Source: CAXXHQ01 sp963665265 (GTDB lineage Bacteria; Planctomycetota; Planctomycetia; Pirellulales; Thermoguttaceae). Taken from it: 64,000 nucleotides of DNA. This document shows positions 35,842-45,440 of the stretch, in pieces; positions within the stretch are counted from its first letter, which is position 1; each line of letters opens with the position of its first letter. Location: the NCBI GenBank assembly GCA_963665265.2, contig OY762224.2:3162001-3226000 (forward strand). Reading direction: 5' to 3'. A program made the translations under genes and the position numbers. A model generated the notes under the pieces. That model saw nothing but the letters and a program-made list of their open reading frames with translations. It did not search any database and had not been told where the DNA came from.

Positions 35842-36237
35842 TCAAACGAGAAGAACTTGCTTAGCTAAATGCGTGCGAACGTGCGGAAGAGAATCCGCTA
35901 CGGGAGAGCTTTGGAAAGACGCCTCGATTCGTTGCGAATCGATCATCGATGCGAGATTGACCGTTAGGACGGCCATCGTCATTTGCACGGCGACGGAGCC
36001 GCTAACGAATTGGCAACGGTTTTCTTTGCAGTCATTTGACGGCTGTTTACAGGGCGATTCGTTGTGCGAGACGGCGAGTTGCCCTTTGGAGCAATCGCCG
36101 AAATCGGTCGTATTCGCGAAACCCGAAAGAGTAACGTCGTGAGCTTCTCCCGCCTCGTGCGCATGATGTCCGCAGCACCCCCAAAGGGCATGCGAAAGCA
36201 CCGCAACGGCAAGTAAGTTGGCTAAGAAGTCTTTCAT
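35842..36237 (-). CDS. Small exported Cys/His-rich protein at the head of the metal efflux operon
   Basis: 131 residues. Signal-like N-terminus (MKDFLANLLAVAVLSHALWG) followed by CCGHHAHEAGEAHD and several further cysteines (DCSKG, PCKQ, DCKENRC). It lies 70 bases ahead of the adaptor gene on the same strand. The His and Cys content suggests metal binding in the periplasm, perhaps as a sensor or metallochaperone for the pump (inference). No named family recognised. Confidence 0.65.
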   Translation of the reverse strand: MKDFLANLLAVAVLSHALWGCCGHHAHEAGEAHDVTLSGFANTTDFGDCSKGQLAVSHNESPCKQPSNDCKENRCQFVSGSVAVQMTMAVLTVNLASMIDSQRIEASFQSSPVADSLPHVRTHLAKQVLLV

Positions 36238-36512
36238 TTCGTGCTAATTTCGCGTTTTTTGCTAATCGCCGCGATGTCACGACGGATTACATTATCGTCA
36301 TTATATTCATAAAAGCTTATCAAATGCGTTCAGTTGACGCAATTTCAATCGGTTTTCCTTTCTCGCATGAGTTAATTGCGACGACACGATCTCTTTATGG
36401 GTATTGACCTTGCGGCGAATTTTGCGAAAATAGACGTTAGTTGTGAGGCGGGGCGTGGTTTCTGCTGACGGGAGATCCGGCGACAGAGAGAGAAATTCCC
36501 AGACTGACAATT

Positions 36513-36941
36513 ATGCCCCCTATTTTCAAACACGAGCTAGTCGTTCCTGAGTCGGCTATTGACGAAAACGGACACGTAAATAACGTTGTTTACGTGCAAT
36601 GGATGCAAGACGTCGCGATCATGCACTATGAGGAGTCAGGTTGCGCACGACTAACGGCCGAGATTGACGCAACTTGGGTAGCGCGTTCACATAACGTCGT
36701 CTATTTGCGTCCCGCTTTCGCTGGAGATCGCATCGTCGCCATAACTTGGGTTGTGGATTTTCGTCGAGTTCGTTCAGTCCGAAGGTATAAGTTCGTCCGA
36801 GAATCGGACGGAGAAACGCTTGTGACAGGCGAGACGGAGTGGATATTCGTCGATATGAAGACGGGTCGCCCTCGTTCGATGCCGCAAGAACTACAAGACT
36901 TGTACGTGCCGCTTTCAGATGAAGCCGCAGTCGGCCTATAA
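36513..36941 (+). CDS. Hotdog-fold acyl-CoA thioesterase (YbgC/4HBT-like)
   Basis: 142 residues. Hotdog fold with PESAIDENGHVNNVVYVQWMQDVA; the Asp/Glu-rich start and the long helix are typical of 4-hydroxybenzoyl-CoA thioesterase-like proteins. It hydrolyses acyl-CoA; the natural substrate is unknown. A TetR regulator follows 92 bases downstream on the same strand. Confidence 0.8.
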   Translation: MPPIFKHELVVPESAIDENGHVNNVVYVQWMQDVAIMHYEESGCARLTAEIDATWVARSHNVVYLRPAFAGDRIVAITWVVDFRRVRSVRRYKFVRESDGETLVTGETEWIFVDMKTGRPRSMPQELQDLYVPLSDEAAVGL

Positions 36942-37033
36942 GGCTCTGGGCGCAGGCTTCGCCGTAAATTACTTTTCCCGTTGCGTATTCCTTTTCTTAC
37001 CGCGACTTCTTTTCTCGATTTGCATTTAAAGAC

Positions 37034-37648
37034 ATGCCACGATTAAGCGAAACACGCCGAAAACTTCTCAACGAAATAATGCGAGAATCGACGTATCAAG
37101 CGTCTCTCGCCGTTTTGCACGAACACGGTCCTGACGGTTTAACAATGGACCGAGTCGCGGCGGCGGCCAATGTGGCCAAAGGAAGCCTTTACAACTATTT
37201 TCAAAACAAGCAAGACCTTTTAGCGTTCGTCTTCGATAAAGTCGTCGAACCGGCTCGAACGGCTGCGGAAAAAGTGGCGCTAAGCGATTTACCGCCTGTC
37301 GATAAATTGCGCGGCGTCATCGAGGCGCTTTTCCAGAACTTCGCCGAGAAGCAGGCGGTCTTTCGCGCACTCATGAACAGCGACGACGCAAGAGCCGCCC
37401 TACAACCGACAGAACGTTGCGTTCGCGGAAACACCACAAAGATTTTCGCGGCGATTATCAACGAGGGAATTCAAAAAAAGGTTTTTCGTTCAGTCGACTC
37501 CATATTTCTCGGCCGATGTTTTTTGGCGGCTATCGTCGAACTGATTGAAATGCACGATCAAGCCGGTAGAGAGCCCACGGAGCTAAATCCGAATCAAATA
37601 CTTGACCTATTTCTTAACGGCGTGTTGCTTGCGAATAAAGCCGGGTAA
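37034..37648 (+). CDS. TetR/AcrR-family transcriptional regulator
   Basis: 204 residues. The N-terminal helix-turn-helix is clear: LTMDRVAAAANVAKGSLYNYFQNKQDLL at about residues 33-60. The C-terminal ligand-binding part is divergent as usual. It may regulate its neighbours, the thioesterase upstream or the epimerase downstream; nothing in the sequence settles which. Confidence 0.88.
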   Translation: MPRLSETRRKLLNEIMRESTYQASLAVLHEHGPDGLTMDRVAAAANVAKGSLYNYFQNKQDLLAFVFDKVVEPARTAAEKVALSDLPPVDKLRGVIEALFQNFAEKQAVFRALMNSDDARAALQPTERCVRGNTTKIFAAIINEGIQKKVFRSVDSIFLGRCFLAAIVELIEMHDQAGREPTELNPNQILDLFLNGVLLANKAG

Positions 37649-37692
37649 CCCCGGTTTGAAGTTTGGATATCGCTTGACCGGAGGCGTAACGC

Positions 37693-38598
37693 ATGAACTC
37701 CGTCGCTTCAACGTCGAACTTAAACGCTTCGCTTACCGTCGGCGTGACAGGCGGTTCGGGCTTTGTGGGGCGCGCGCTCATTCCGCATTTACGAAACCAA
37801 GGTTTCTCCATCTCGCAAATTCGCCGCATTCCGAATCGTAATGACTTTGAACTCGCTGAATCGGCAACGGACGTCGTTATTCATCTTGCGGGAGAAAATA
37901 TCGCCGGAGGACGATGGACTTCGGCGAAAAAAGAACGCATTCTGACCAGTCGCGTCGAAGGAACGAAAAATCTTTGCGAAAAACTTCTCTCGCTTTTAAA
38001 GCCGCCTCGAGTTTTCATCAGCAGTTCGGCCGTCGGGTTTTACGGAAATCGGGGCGACGAAGCGCTCGACGAAAACAGCCCGGCGGGCGACGGATTCTTG
38101 GCAGAAGTCGTGCGGCAATGGGAAGCGGCCTCCTCGCCGCTTGAATCGCAAGGCATTCGCGTCGTTCACCTCCGATTTGGAGCGATTTTAGCCTCCAATG
38201 GCGGTATGCTAAAAAAGATGATCCTCCCGTTTTCCCTCGGACTCGGGGGCAGAAGCGGGAGCGGTCGTCAATTCGTAAGCTGGATTTCGATGAGAGACGC
38301 GATCGAAGTCATTTCAAAGGCGATCACCGACGAACGCATCGTCGGCCCCGTCAACGTCGTCTCGCCGCAACCGGTTCGCAACGTCGAGTTCGCTAAAACG
38401 CTTGCCGCAGTTCTGCGCCGCCCGGCAATTATTCCTACTCCGGCGTTCCTCATAAATGCGTTGTTCGGCGAACTAGGTCGTGAACTAATCCTTTCCGGAG
38501 CGAAGGTCGCGCCGATGAAACTCGAACAAGCAGGCTACGTCTTCCGCCATTCAAACCTGAAGTCGGCATTACTCGAAGCGATCGGTCGCCAAGTTTAG
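37693..38598 (+). CDS. TIGR01777-family NAD(P)-dependent epimerase (YfcH/SulA-like)
   Basis: 301 residues. Extended short-chain dehydrogenase fold: the nucleotide loop TGGSGFVGRALIPHL, the family motif VVIHLAGENIAGGRWTSAKK, the active-site region SSSAVGFYGNRGDEALDE, and VHLRFGAILASNGGMLKKM. It ends with a DUF1731-type tail (RRPAIIPTPAFLINALFGELG). Widespread; substrate unknown. Confidence 0.9.
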   Translation: MNSVASTSNLNASLTVGVTGGSGFVGRALIPHLRNQGFSISQIRRIPNRNDFELAESATDVVIHLAGENIAGGRWTSAKKERILTSRVEGTKNLCEKLLSLLKPPRVFISSSAVGFYGNRGDEALDENSPAGDGFLAEVVRQWEAASSPLESQGIRVVHLRFGAILASNGGMLKKMILPFSLGLGGRSGSGRQFVSWISMRDAIEVISKAITDERIVGPVNVVSPQPVRNVEFAKTLAAVLRRPAIIPTPAFLINALFGELGRELILSGAKVAPMKLEQAGYVFRHSNLKSALLEAIGRQV

Positions 38599-38711
38599 AA
38601 TGGTTTCTCTTTTCCTGGATCGCATCAGACGCCGGGGCCACGCTACCGTGCTTTTAAGAAAACTGCTTCACGATCACGGTTGCGTGGCAATGAAGGCTGC
38701 CCGTTTCCCAA

Positions 38712-39308
38712 TTATCTGGAGCCAAAGTAAAACAGCGTCAACCCCAAGGTTACGTCGCGCAACTGCTGCGGCACTAAGTCCGGCCGTCCAATCAGATAGG
38801 CTCCCGCCGTGCATATCGTCACGGAGAGAACCACGAGCGCTTTCAGGTTTTCCCAGCCGCGAACAGTGCGAATTCGAGCCACGACGCCCAGCACGTAGGC
38901 GAATACCACGCCCAGAATCGATAAAGCCTGCGAATGAAAAAGGCGATTTTCATGAAAGAGATAAACGGCCACGCCGAGAAACGCCGCAATCAGAATTATC
39001 CGAATCGTATAGCGAGGTAAAAAGAGCGGGCGAAGCTCCTCATCGATTTTTCCTTCCGACGTCAACTTAGCAATAACCTCGGGAGGAAGTTTGATTAACC
39101 GCCGTGAGGTAAAATAATGCGCTAGCGCGATCATCAACGTTTCAGTCCAAAGCAATTCGACTTGCACGCCTCGACACAACTGCAATATCACGACAGTCGC
39201 AATCATAAGCGTTAGGAGAGCGCGAACGCTTCCGTTCGGCAGTCCCAAGGGAGGCCGAGATGGAACCTCCGACGGCGTTATCGATTGATTATCTTCCGCT
39301 TCGAGCAT
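38712..39308 (-). CDS. Multi-pass membrane protein of unknown function
   Basis: 198 residues. After a polar start comes GSVRALLTLMIATVVILQL, then a short loop (FTSRRLIKLPPEVIAKLTSEGKID) and four more hydrophobic segments towards the C-terminus. NGSVRALLTL at the first helix occurs in a group of uncharacterised bacterial membrane proteins. It precedes the NUDIX gene in opposite genomic order (both minus strand), 20 bases apart, so the two may be co-transcribed, with NUDIX first. Confidence 0.6.
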   Translation of the reverse strand: MLEAEDNQSITPSEVPSRPPLGLPNGSVRALLTLMIATVVILQLCRGVQVELLWTETLMIALAHYFTSRRLIKLPPEVIAKLTSEGKIDEELRPLFLPRYTIRIILIAAFLGVAVYLFHENRLFHSQALSILGVVFAYVLGVVARIRTVRGWENLKALVVLSVTICTAGAYLIGRPDLVPQQLRDVTLGLTLFYFGSR

Positions 39309-39328
39309 CGTTCGTTCATCTCGGAGCG

Positions 39329-39886
39329 TTACTGCCCCGCTCCAGTCAATCCGTCAAGCCGATACAACGTCAGCGCGTCGATCATCAGCGCGTGGCATAT
39401 TTCGCCGGAACGAATCATGTAATCAACGTCGGCCTTCGGCCGCGGCGCAATTTCGATGCTCTCGAAAGGATCGAAATGCGTATCGGCCTCTAACCGGCAT
39501 CCTTCGGCCAAAAACGTGTGGCTCCAATTTCCTTGAATGGCGGGATTAGGGCTAACTTTTCCTAAATAGCGGACGCTTTGCGGCACGTATCCGGTTTCTT
39601 CGCGAAGTTCGCGTACGGCGGCTTGCTCAGGCGTTTCTCCGCCGTCAATTACGCCGCCAGGAATTTCCCAGGTCGTCGAACGAATGCCGTGGCGATACTG
39701 CCGAATAAAGACGATCTGACCGTCGTCGGTAACCGGGACCACGTTCACCCAATCGGGACATTCGAGGACGACGAAATCGCGCACGGCGCCCGTGGGCTCA
39801 AACCGGTAATTATCGTGGCGAATTCGGAAAACACGATGGTCGGCCACGATTTCGTTATTTAACAGCGTCCAATGTTTATGCGGCAT
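39329..39886 (-). CDS. NUDIX hydrolase, ADP-ribose pyrophosphatase type
   Basis: About 185 residues from ATG 39886; the upstream frame is not conserved-looking. The full Nudix box is present (GGVIDGGETPEQAAVRELREETGY follows GX5EX7REUXEEXGU). Preceding strands (IVFIRQYRHGIRSTTWEIPGG) match the ADP-ribose pyrophosphatase group, which cleaves ADP-ribose or related nucleotide sugars to monophosphates. Start chosen because the family usually begins a few residues before the first strand. Confidence 0.88.
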   Translation of the reverse strand: MPHKHWTLLNNEIVADHRVFRIRHDNYRFEPTGAVRDFVVLECPDWVNVVPVTDDGQIVFIRQYRHGIRSTTWEIPGGVIDGGETPEQAAVRELREETGYVPQSVRYLGKVSPNPAIQGNWSHTFLAEGCRLEADTHFDPFESIEIAPRPKADVDYMIRSGEICHALMIDALTLYRLDGLTGAGQ

Positions 39887-40278
39887 AGCGGATGAAATCC
39901 TGCAAAAAAGTCGTTCTCGCCCGCGTCGTATCCTAAAGCGAAACGACGAAAAAGCCAACCCCCGGTCGAAAGGCCGAAACACGACTGCGTCAGCAAAGTT
40001 TTTGGTTTACGCTCGACAAATCCGGCGTAATCGGCATTTTCGTCAACGTGCCGTGAGGAGGGCATTTTCGGCAAGATAATTCGACATTTTTGTTTGACCC
40101 CGCCTGATCGTCGTTTACATTTGCATAACGGAAGCGTCGCTTCCCGATAGAGATTCTGCATTGAGTTTAGCCCGCCTAGCGTTCCCACCTGAATTTGCGC
40201 ATTGTATCGAGGGTTTTTGATCGATTTCGATCGAATTCCGTCTCACGAACATTGCTGTTGGAAAGCGAATCCAAGACG
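39887..40278. other. Divergent spacer between NUDIX gene and sensor kinase
   Basis: About 390 bases between divergent genes; it should contain both promoters. Frames here are short. No repeat or RNA gene recognised. Confidence 0.4.
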
Positions 40279-41733
40279 ATGAGTTCACGGAAGTCGAAAC
40301 ACGACTGGAGCGATTACCGCGTATTGCTCTATTCGAAAGACCCTATCGATTCGAGATGGCTAAAACAGCTTTTGCTGGGAGCCCGAGCTCGCGGCGTTTC
40401 GAACTGGGGCGTGTTTCACGTTCGTCGAGTCGATCGCATCTCGGGGGCGTTGCGACTGCTTTCGCATGAGAAGTTCGACGCGATATTACTCGATCTGGGA
40501 CTGCCGAACTCAGATGCTCTTGCCGTTCCAGTCGCCTTGCTTCATGCGGCGCCGAAATTGCCGATCGTCATTCTCACCGGATTGAGGGACGAGTCGCTCG
40601 CTTTAAAAGCGATGCGTTGCGGAGTACAAGACTACTTAATAAAGGACGGTTTGAACTCCGAGTCTCTTTCCGGCGCGATTCGCCGGGCCATTGAACGCAA
40701 AAACATTGACGCCGACGACGTCCGCAGCCGCGAGCCCGCCTCCTACGCCGCCGAAATCGCCGTTCGACAAACAGAGGTCGCGGCGGATCATTTCAAGCCG
40801 ATACCGCGTCCGCGAAAGCGTCGTATTCGCTACGACGCGGCCCCGGTCTCCGATGAGGAAAAACAGCGCTCTTGGACTGAGGAATTCACCTACACGATCG
40901 CACACGATCTTCGTGAGCCTTTGCGAGGCGTCAGTTCGTATTGCGAAATGCTGTTTGAAGATTACGGAGCCCAGTTGGATGAGACCGGCAATCGGCGGTT
41001 AAAATCGTTGATCGACGTTTGCGATCGATTGGAGAATATGATAAACGACTTGGCGTATCTCTGCCGAGTCGGCAAAGAGGAGTTCACGACCACAACGGTC
41101 GATTTAAACGCCGTGGCTTTCGATGTGCTCAAGATGTTAACGCCGGCGTTGGAACGGCGCCGCTGTCGCGTAAAACTCCACGAATCGCTACCGGAGGTCA
41201 AAGGAAATCCGCGCCTGCTTGGCGTGATTCTGAGCAACCTCGTGGTCAACGGCATGAAGTATAACGAAAACGAAACGCCGTTCATCGAGATCGGCGTTTG
41301 CGAAAACGCGACGTTCTTCGTTCGAGACAACGGCCTGGGAATCGATCCGGAGCACCATGACGTTATATTCCGCATGTTCCGTCGTCTGCACAGCCGAAAG
41401 AAATACGAGGGCTCCGGAGCTGGCTTGGCCATCGTGAAAAAACTCGTCGATCTGCACGGCGGACGAGTTTGGCTCGATTCTAAACCGGGGCGAGGCTCTA
41501 TTTTTTACGTCTCGCTTCCGCACGTATCCACCGCTCAACCGGAAGACGATGTCGTCGGCCGTCCGCATTGGAGCGAAAGTCCATGCGGCGAGCAGACCTA
41601 TTCCGCAGATCCGTTGAAGGATGCGGCGAAAGCGCCGCCTACTTTGGCTCTTCCACCAGCGTTTCTTCGGCAGGAAGCATCCAGTCGGGCACCTGTTGCA
41701 CTCGACCTTCTCGATCGACCATCGCCATCGTAA
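40279..41733 (+). CDS. Receiver domain-histidine kinase protein (phytochrome-type kinase core)
   Basis: About 484 residues from ATG 40279; the frame is open to a TTG at 40195. Residues about 12-130: receiver domain with the phospho-acceptor in FDAILLDLGLPNS and the lysine in QDYLIKDG. After a linker, the HisKA helix carries the phosphorylated His in FTYTIAHDLREPLRGVSSYCEM. The ATPase domain shows the N box (ILSNLVVNGMKYNE), DNGLGID and GSGAGLAIVKKLV. Receiver first, kinase second is the reverse of most hybrids. The last 95 bases overlap a gene on the other strand. Confidence 0.88.
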   Translation: MSSRKSKHDWSDYRVLLYSKDPIDSRWLKQLLLGARARGVSNWGVFHVRRVDRISGALRLLSHEKFDAILLDLGLPNSDALAVPVALLHAAPKLPIVILTGLRDESLALKAMRCGVQDYLIKDGLNSESLSGAIRRAIERKNIDADDVRSREPASYAAEIAVRQTEVAADHFKPIPRPRKRRIRYDAAPVSDEEKQRSWTEEFTYTIAHDLREPLRGVSSYCEMLFEDYGAQLDETGNRRLKSLIDVCDRLENMINDLAYLCRVGKEEFTTTTVDLNAVAFDVLKMLTPALERRRCRVKLHESLPEVKGNPRLLGVILSNLVVNGMKYNENETPFIEIGVCENATFFVRDNGLGIDPEHHDVIFRMFRRLHSRKKYEGSGAGLAIVKKLVDLHGGRVWLDSKPGRGSIFYVSLPHVSTAQPEDDVVGRPHWSESPCGEQTYSADPLKDAAKAPPTLALPPAFLRQEASSRAPVALDLLDRPSPS

Positions 41734-42052
41734 TATGGCCAGTCACAAGCTTTTCCGAATCTCGAAATAGCTCGTAGGTGTGTTCAATTTTGACCTGAGA
41801 AACTTTGGATATGGTCGTTCGGAGCCGCAGCACGTCGTCATATTTGGCCGGCCTGTGGTATTTACACTCGGCCTTGACCACCACCACGAAAACGCCCTCT
41901 TCTTCCAAGCGACGGTAGTTTCCTCCAGAAGCGCGGAGAAGTTCGGTACGCCCCATTTCAAAATAGATAAAATACCGCGAGTGGTGCAAAAACCCCATTG
42001 GATCGCACTCGGGGTAGCGGACGCGGATTTCGATTTCATGTTCGGTAAGCAT
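41639..42052 (-). CDS. YbgC/FadM-like hotdog acyl-CoA thioesterase
   Basis: About 137 residues from ATG 42052. It shows the YbgC pattern RVRYPECDPMGFLHHSRYFIYFEMGRTELLRA with the catalytic Asp, and the rest of the hotdog fold. It removes CoA from short- or medium-chain acyl-CoA. Its C-terminal 31 or so codons overlap the 3' end of the sensor kinase gene on the opposite strand. Both frames look genuine at their cores, but the overlap region is not diagnostic for either. Confidence 0.8.
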   Translation of the reverse strand: MLTEHEIEIRVRYPECDPMGFLHHSRYFIYFEMGRTELLRASGGNYRRLEEEGVFVVVVKAECKYHRPAKYDDVLRLRTTISKVSQVKIEHTYELFRDSEKLVTGHITMAMVDREGRVQQVPDWMLPAEETLVEEPK

Positions 42053-42323
42053 TGGCGGGTGGCCGACGGCCCGCCAGTTGACGGAACCTTCGAGCAGGCA
42101 TATAGTTGGATGTTGATTCGACTGCAAAACAATCGTGGCGACCTTTATTTTATTCCGTTGCGATCGCCGCGATAGCCCGCCCTCCGCATTTTTGCACCTG
42201 CGTCGTAGCTTCGCGTCCTACGCTTGAATCTTCTACTTGAGATAGCGCCGCTTATTTGTCACGGACTTGGCGCCGTTTTATAGAATACAGGCTCCCCTTC
42301 AGCCATTAACACGGATTCATCGC

Positions 42324-42818
42324 ATGAGCTTTGAACAATCGGCCGTCGGCTCATCTACCATGCGCGGACGCAATTACCCGGTAATCCGTCAATTTACCGT
42401 CTTTTTAGAGAATCGAGTCGGCAAATTACTCGAAGTCTTGCGAAGATTCGAGGGAAGCCGCGTCAAAATCGTCGCTCTATCTATCTCCGACTCCTCGGAA
42501 ACCGCGCTCGTTCGATTTCTGTTCAGCCATCCCGAGCAAGGGCGAGAGATATTAGAGCGGGCAGGCTTAGCGATAATTGAGAGCGATTTGCTCGGGATCG
42601 AATTGCCCGACTCGCCGCAACCGTTATTAGAAATCTGCACGGCGCTTCTTCAGGCGGAGGTTAACATCGTTCAAGCCTATCCGTTATTGCACCGTCCTCG
42701 TGATCGAGCCGCCGTGGCCTTGATGGTCGATAACATCGAGATGGCTCAAGAAACTCTGGCGACTCGCAACTTCATAATGCTCGCCGAAAACGACCTCATC
42801 GTCGGTGAAGACTCGTAA
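42324..42818 (+). CDS. ACT-domain regulatory protein
   Basis: About 164 residues from ATG 42324 (42360 also possible). Two ACT-like modules: the first FTVFLENRVGKLLEVLRRFEG ... VKIVALSISDSSETALVRFLF, the second LLEICTALLQAEVNIVQAYPLL ... AAVALMVDNIEMAQETLA. ACT domains bind amino acids or similar small ligands; stand-alone pairs like this occur as regulatory partners of biosynthetic enzymes. No enzyme neighbour here gives a clue. Confidence 0.75.
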   Translation: MSFEQSAVGSSTMRGRNYPVIRQFTVFLENRVGKLLEVLRRFEGSRVKIVALSISDSSETALVRFLFSHPEQGREILERAGLAIIESDLLGIELPDSPQPLLEICTALLQAEVNIVQAYPLLHRPRDRAAVALMVDNIEMAQETLATRNFIMLAENDLIVGEDS

Positions 42819-42915
42819 CCTTCGAGGCGACGTTTTCTCGGCGTTACTAATCCCAGTGAAACTAGTCGTGCGCGAGCAGCTTTCGCGCCCCGTGCGCATT
42901 TTCGGCGGACGATTT

Positions 42916-44559
42916 CTACCATTTCAGCCCAAACTGAGAGCCGGTCGATCCGCCCAAACCGCCCTTGAGGGGCTTACTCGGTTTGTTGCTTTTCGGTTTG
43001 ACCGATTCCGCCGCGGCGGCCTCTTCTTGCGCAGCGCGTTCCGCAGCCTCTTTTTCCTTTTTCGTCGGTTCAGGTTGAGAAAGAGCCTTGATCGACAAAC
43101 TAATTCGTTGGGCGCCGACGTCGATCGACTGGACGACAGCGTCGACTTCTTGCCCTTCTTGCACAGCGTCGGAAACGCGGAAAACTCGCTTGTGAGAAAG
43201 CTGCGAGATATGTACGAGCCCTTCGACGCCAGGCTCTAACTCGACGAAGGCGCCAAAATCCATAATACGAACAACTTTGCCATGAATAATCGATTGCGGC
43301 GGATACTTCCGCTCAACCATCGTCCAAGGGCTATCCATTAAATCTCGGTAAGCTAAGCTGATTTTGCCCGTTTCCGGATCGACTTTTTCGATGCGAACCT
43401 TGATCTTTTGACCTTCGGCCAGAACGTCGCTCGGATGACGAACGCGTCCCCAGCCGAGTTGGCTGATGTGAACTAGACCGTCCACGCCGCCAAGATCGAC
43501 GAAGGCGCCGAAATCCATGATTTTGCGAACGAGTCCCTCGCAAACGGCGCCGGGCTGCAACGAGTCCAACGTCTGCTTGCGAACTTGCTCTTTTTCCCGT
43601 TCTAGAATGGAGCGGCGGCTGAGAATCAGATTGCCGCGTTCGGGATTCGCTTCGGTCACCAAGCAAGTGAAAGTTTGGCCGACGAAGTCAGCGGCGTTCT
43701 CAACGCGGAAGAGAGCGATATGGCTCATCGGAATGAATCCGCGAATGTTGTTGACCGTGCATTCCAAACCGCCGGTGTTGTGGCCGGTCACTTTCGCTTC
43801 GACCAGGGTCCCTGCGGTTAAGTCAGACCAATCTTCGACTTTAACGGACATATTCGGCAACGAAAGCTCGTAGAGCCCGTCGTCGGGATTGAATTTTTGG
43901 ACAACGACTTTCACGACGTCGCCAATTTTCGGCGCGGTTGAAAATTGCGAGATCGGTACGACGCCTTGTTCGCGGCTTCCCAATTCGACGAACACGTCGT
44001 CTTTGCGGAGAGCGATCACCGTCGCCGAGCGTTTCGAATCGGCTTCGATTTGAGCTTCGTCGGCACGCGACGTGTTTGAACTGCCGCCGGTCAAAAGGTC
44101 ATCGAGCGATGCGCCGCCGAGGGCTTGCTCCAACTCCGCTTCCAATTCCGGCGAGAGGCGATCGCGAATGTTGGGCGGCGGAATGCGGCCAGGCGTCGCG
44201 GGGAGCTTCGCGCCCTCGGGAAGAGCGGGCAAGGGCGCCGGCTCATCGATCATTTCGTTTAAGGCCGCCTCGGAAAGAGTCAAACGCTCCTGGCTGGGCT
44301 TGCGATCTATTTTGGCAGGTAGACTGTCGCCAGGAGCCGCTTCTTTTTTATCCTCGGAAGCGACGGAATCCGGTTCGGCGGTAGGAGTCCAATCTTGCTT
44401 CGGCTTCGGACGGTAAGCGTCCGGATCGCGTTGAGAACCGATCAGAATTCGAGACCGGGAGGCGTCCACTCCTGCTTGCTCAGAATTCAGCGAGGCATTT
44501 TTGGTATCGGATTGCTCCTGGGAAGAAGATTCCGGGGTCTGGTTTTCCGCGTTGTTCAT
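42916..44559 (-). CDS. rpsA: Ribosomal protein S1 (four S1 domains)
   Basis: About 547 residues. The first 170 are acidic and low-complexity (many Glu, Ser, Pro). Four S1 RNA-binding modules follow; the last two are the best preserved, with VRKIMDFGAFVDLGGVDGLVHISQL and VRIMDFGAFVELEPGVEGLVHISQL. It ends in a charged Glu/Lys/Ala-rich tail. E. coli S1 has six domains; four is common elsewhere. It delivers mRNA to the ribosome. The start is uncertain: ATG 44559 is used, but the frame is open to 44673. Confidence 0.85.
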   Translation of the reverse strand: MNNAENQTPESSSQEQSDTKNASLNSEQAGVDASRSRILIGSQRDPDAYRPKPKQDWTPTAEPDSVASEDKKEAAPGDSLPAKIDRKPSQERLTLSEAALNEMIDEPAPLPALPEGAKLPATPGRIPPPNIRDRLSPELEAELEQALGGASLDDLLTGGSSNTSRADEAQIEADSKRSATVIALRKDDVFVELGSREQGVVPISQFSTAPKIGDVVKVVVQKFNPDDGLYELSLPNMSVKVEDWSDLTAGTLVEAKVTGHNTGGLECTVNNIRGFIPMSHIALFRVENAADFVGQTFTCLVTEANPERGNLILSRRSILEREKEQVRKQTLDSLQPGAVCEGLVRKIMDFGAFVDLGGVDGLVHISQLGWGRVRHPSDVLAEGQKIKVRIEKVDPETGKISLAYRDLMDSPWTMVERKYPPQSIIHGKVVRIMDFGAFVELEPGVEGLVHISQLSHKRVFRVSDAVQEGQEVDAVVQSIDVGAQRISLSIKALSQPEPTKKEKEAAERAAQEEAAAAESVKPKSNKPSKPLKGGLGGSTGSQFGLKW

Positions 44560-44779
44560 CGACTCGCTAGTCACAGGTTTGCTCTCCGCACCGAAAAGTA
44601 TTTTGTAGTGGCGGAATGCGGCGTAATCCCGCTCAGGAATACATCGCCATTCGCTCGGTCCTAGAAAGCCCATTATTGTATCAGAATCTCCCCTTAGTTT
44701 CCAAGCGGGGGAGGCTGGAAAAGCGTCTCCCGGTCAAAAAAGGACGTGCTCCCCAACTTTGATCCCAAATAGGATCATG

Positions 44780-45330
44780 GGGGGAACTTCAATCGCAAAG
44801 GGCGTTCAAAGCCCAACTCCGACAACAACTTGCCGAAATTCCTCAAGCTCGTCCTTTGTCGTCCGCTGCGCATCTTTTTTCAAGCCGAAGCTAGCATTGG
44901 TCCGCAAGCACACGGACTAATGATTTAGCTCCGAAAGACTCACGCCCAACTGCTAGATGGAAAGCGTCCCTGGTCGCTTGGTGCGATATGTTCCGAAACC
45001 GGCCGCGAAAAGGCTTGCTTAGCCCACGAATAATCACAGATGTGGTTCAATCGTTTTTGGAATAGTTCTCGAAGAGGCAACCGGCACAGGTACACTCCGT
45101 GGTGATCGGGGAAGGAACGGACTTTAAGACGAGCAAGCAACTACAGTTACCGGAGAACGTTACTGCACTGCAAATTCTGTTCGAGAGACCGGAGTTGAAT
45201 CCGATGGAAAATGTATCGCAATATCTGAAGATTCGCTTTTGCTCGAATCGGGCGTACGCCGACTACGAAGAGTTAGCTGAAGCGTCAATCAACGCCTCGC
45301 AAGCTGCCGTTACCCCAAAGCTAATCTAAA
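44780..45330 (+). pseudogene. Decayed IS630-family transposase
   Basis: Fragments in several frames recall an IS630/Tc1-like DDE transposase. RIFFQAEASIGPQAHG, encoded around 44870-44920, fits the family phrase FQDEAxxGQxG, and is followed by stops. Near the end PELNPMENVSQYLK (about 45190-45230), with SNRAYADYEEL after it, fits the conserved PELNPxExxW closing motif carrying the last acidic catalytic residue. Trp is lost and frames are broken, so it is inactive. No terminal inverted repeats found by eye. Confidence 0.65.
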
Positions 45331-45440
45331 CAGCCTGCAACATCCCATTCCTCAAACGCGCAGTTTCAAATTAGAATTGGCATTACATCGGCATACACGG
45401 ACGAAAATTCAGTCCTTGGCATAAAGACTTTTCCCTCGCT

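Noticed and set aside
44872..45329. The open frame at 45099-45329 as an intact gene.
   Set aside because: It carries only the end of an IS630 transposase, and related fragments upstream are interrupted by stops.
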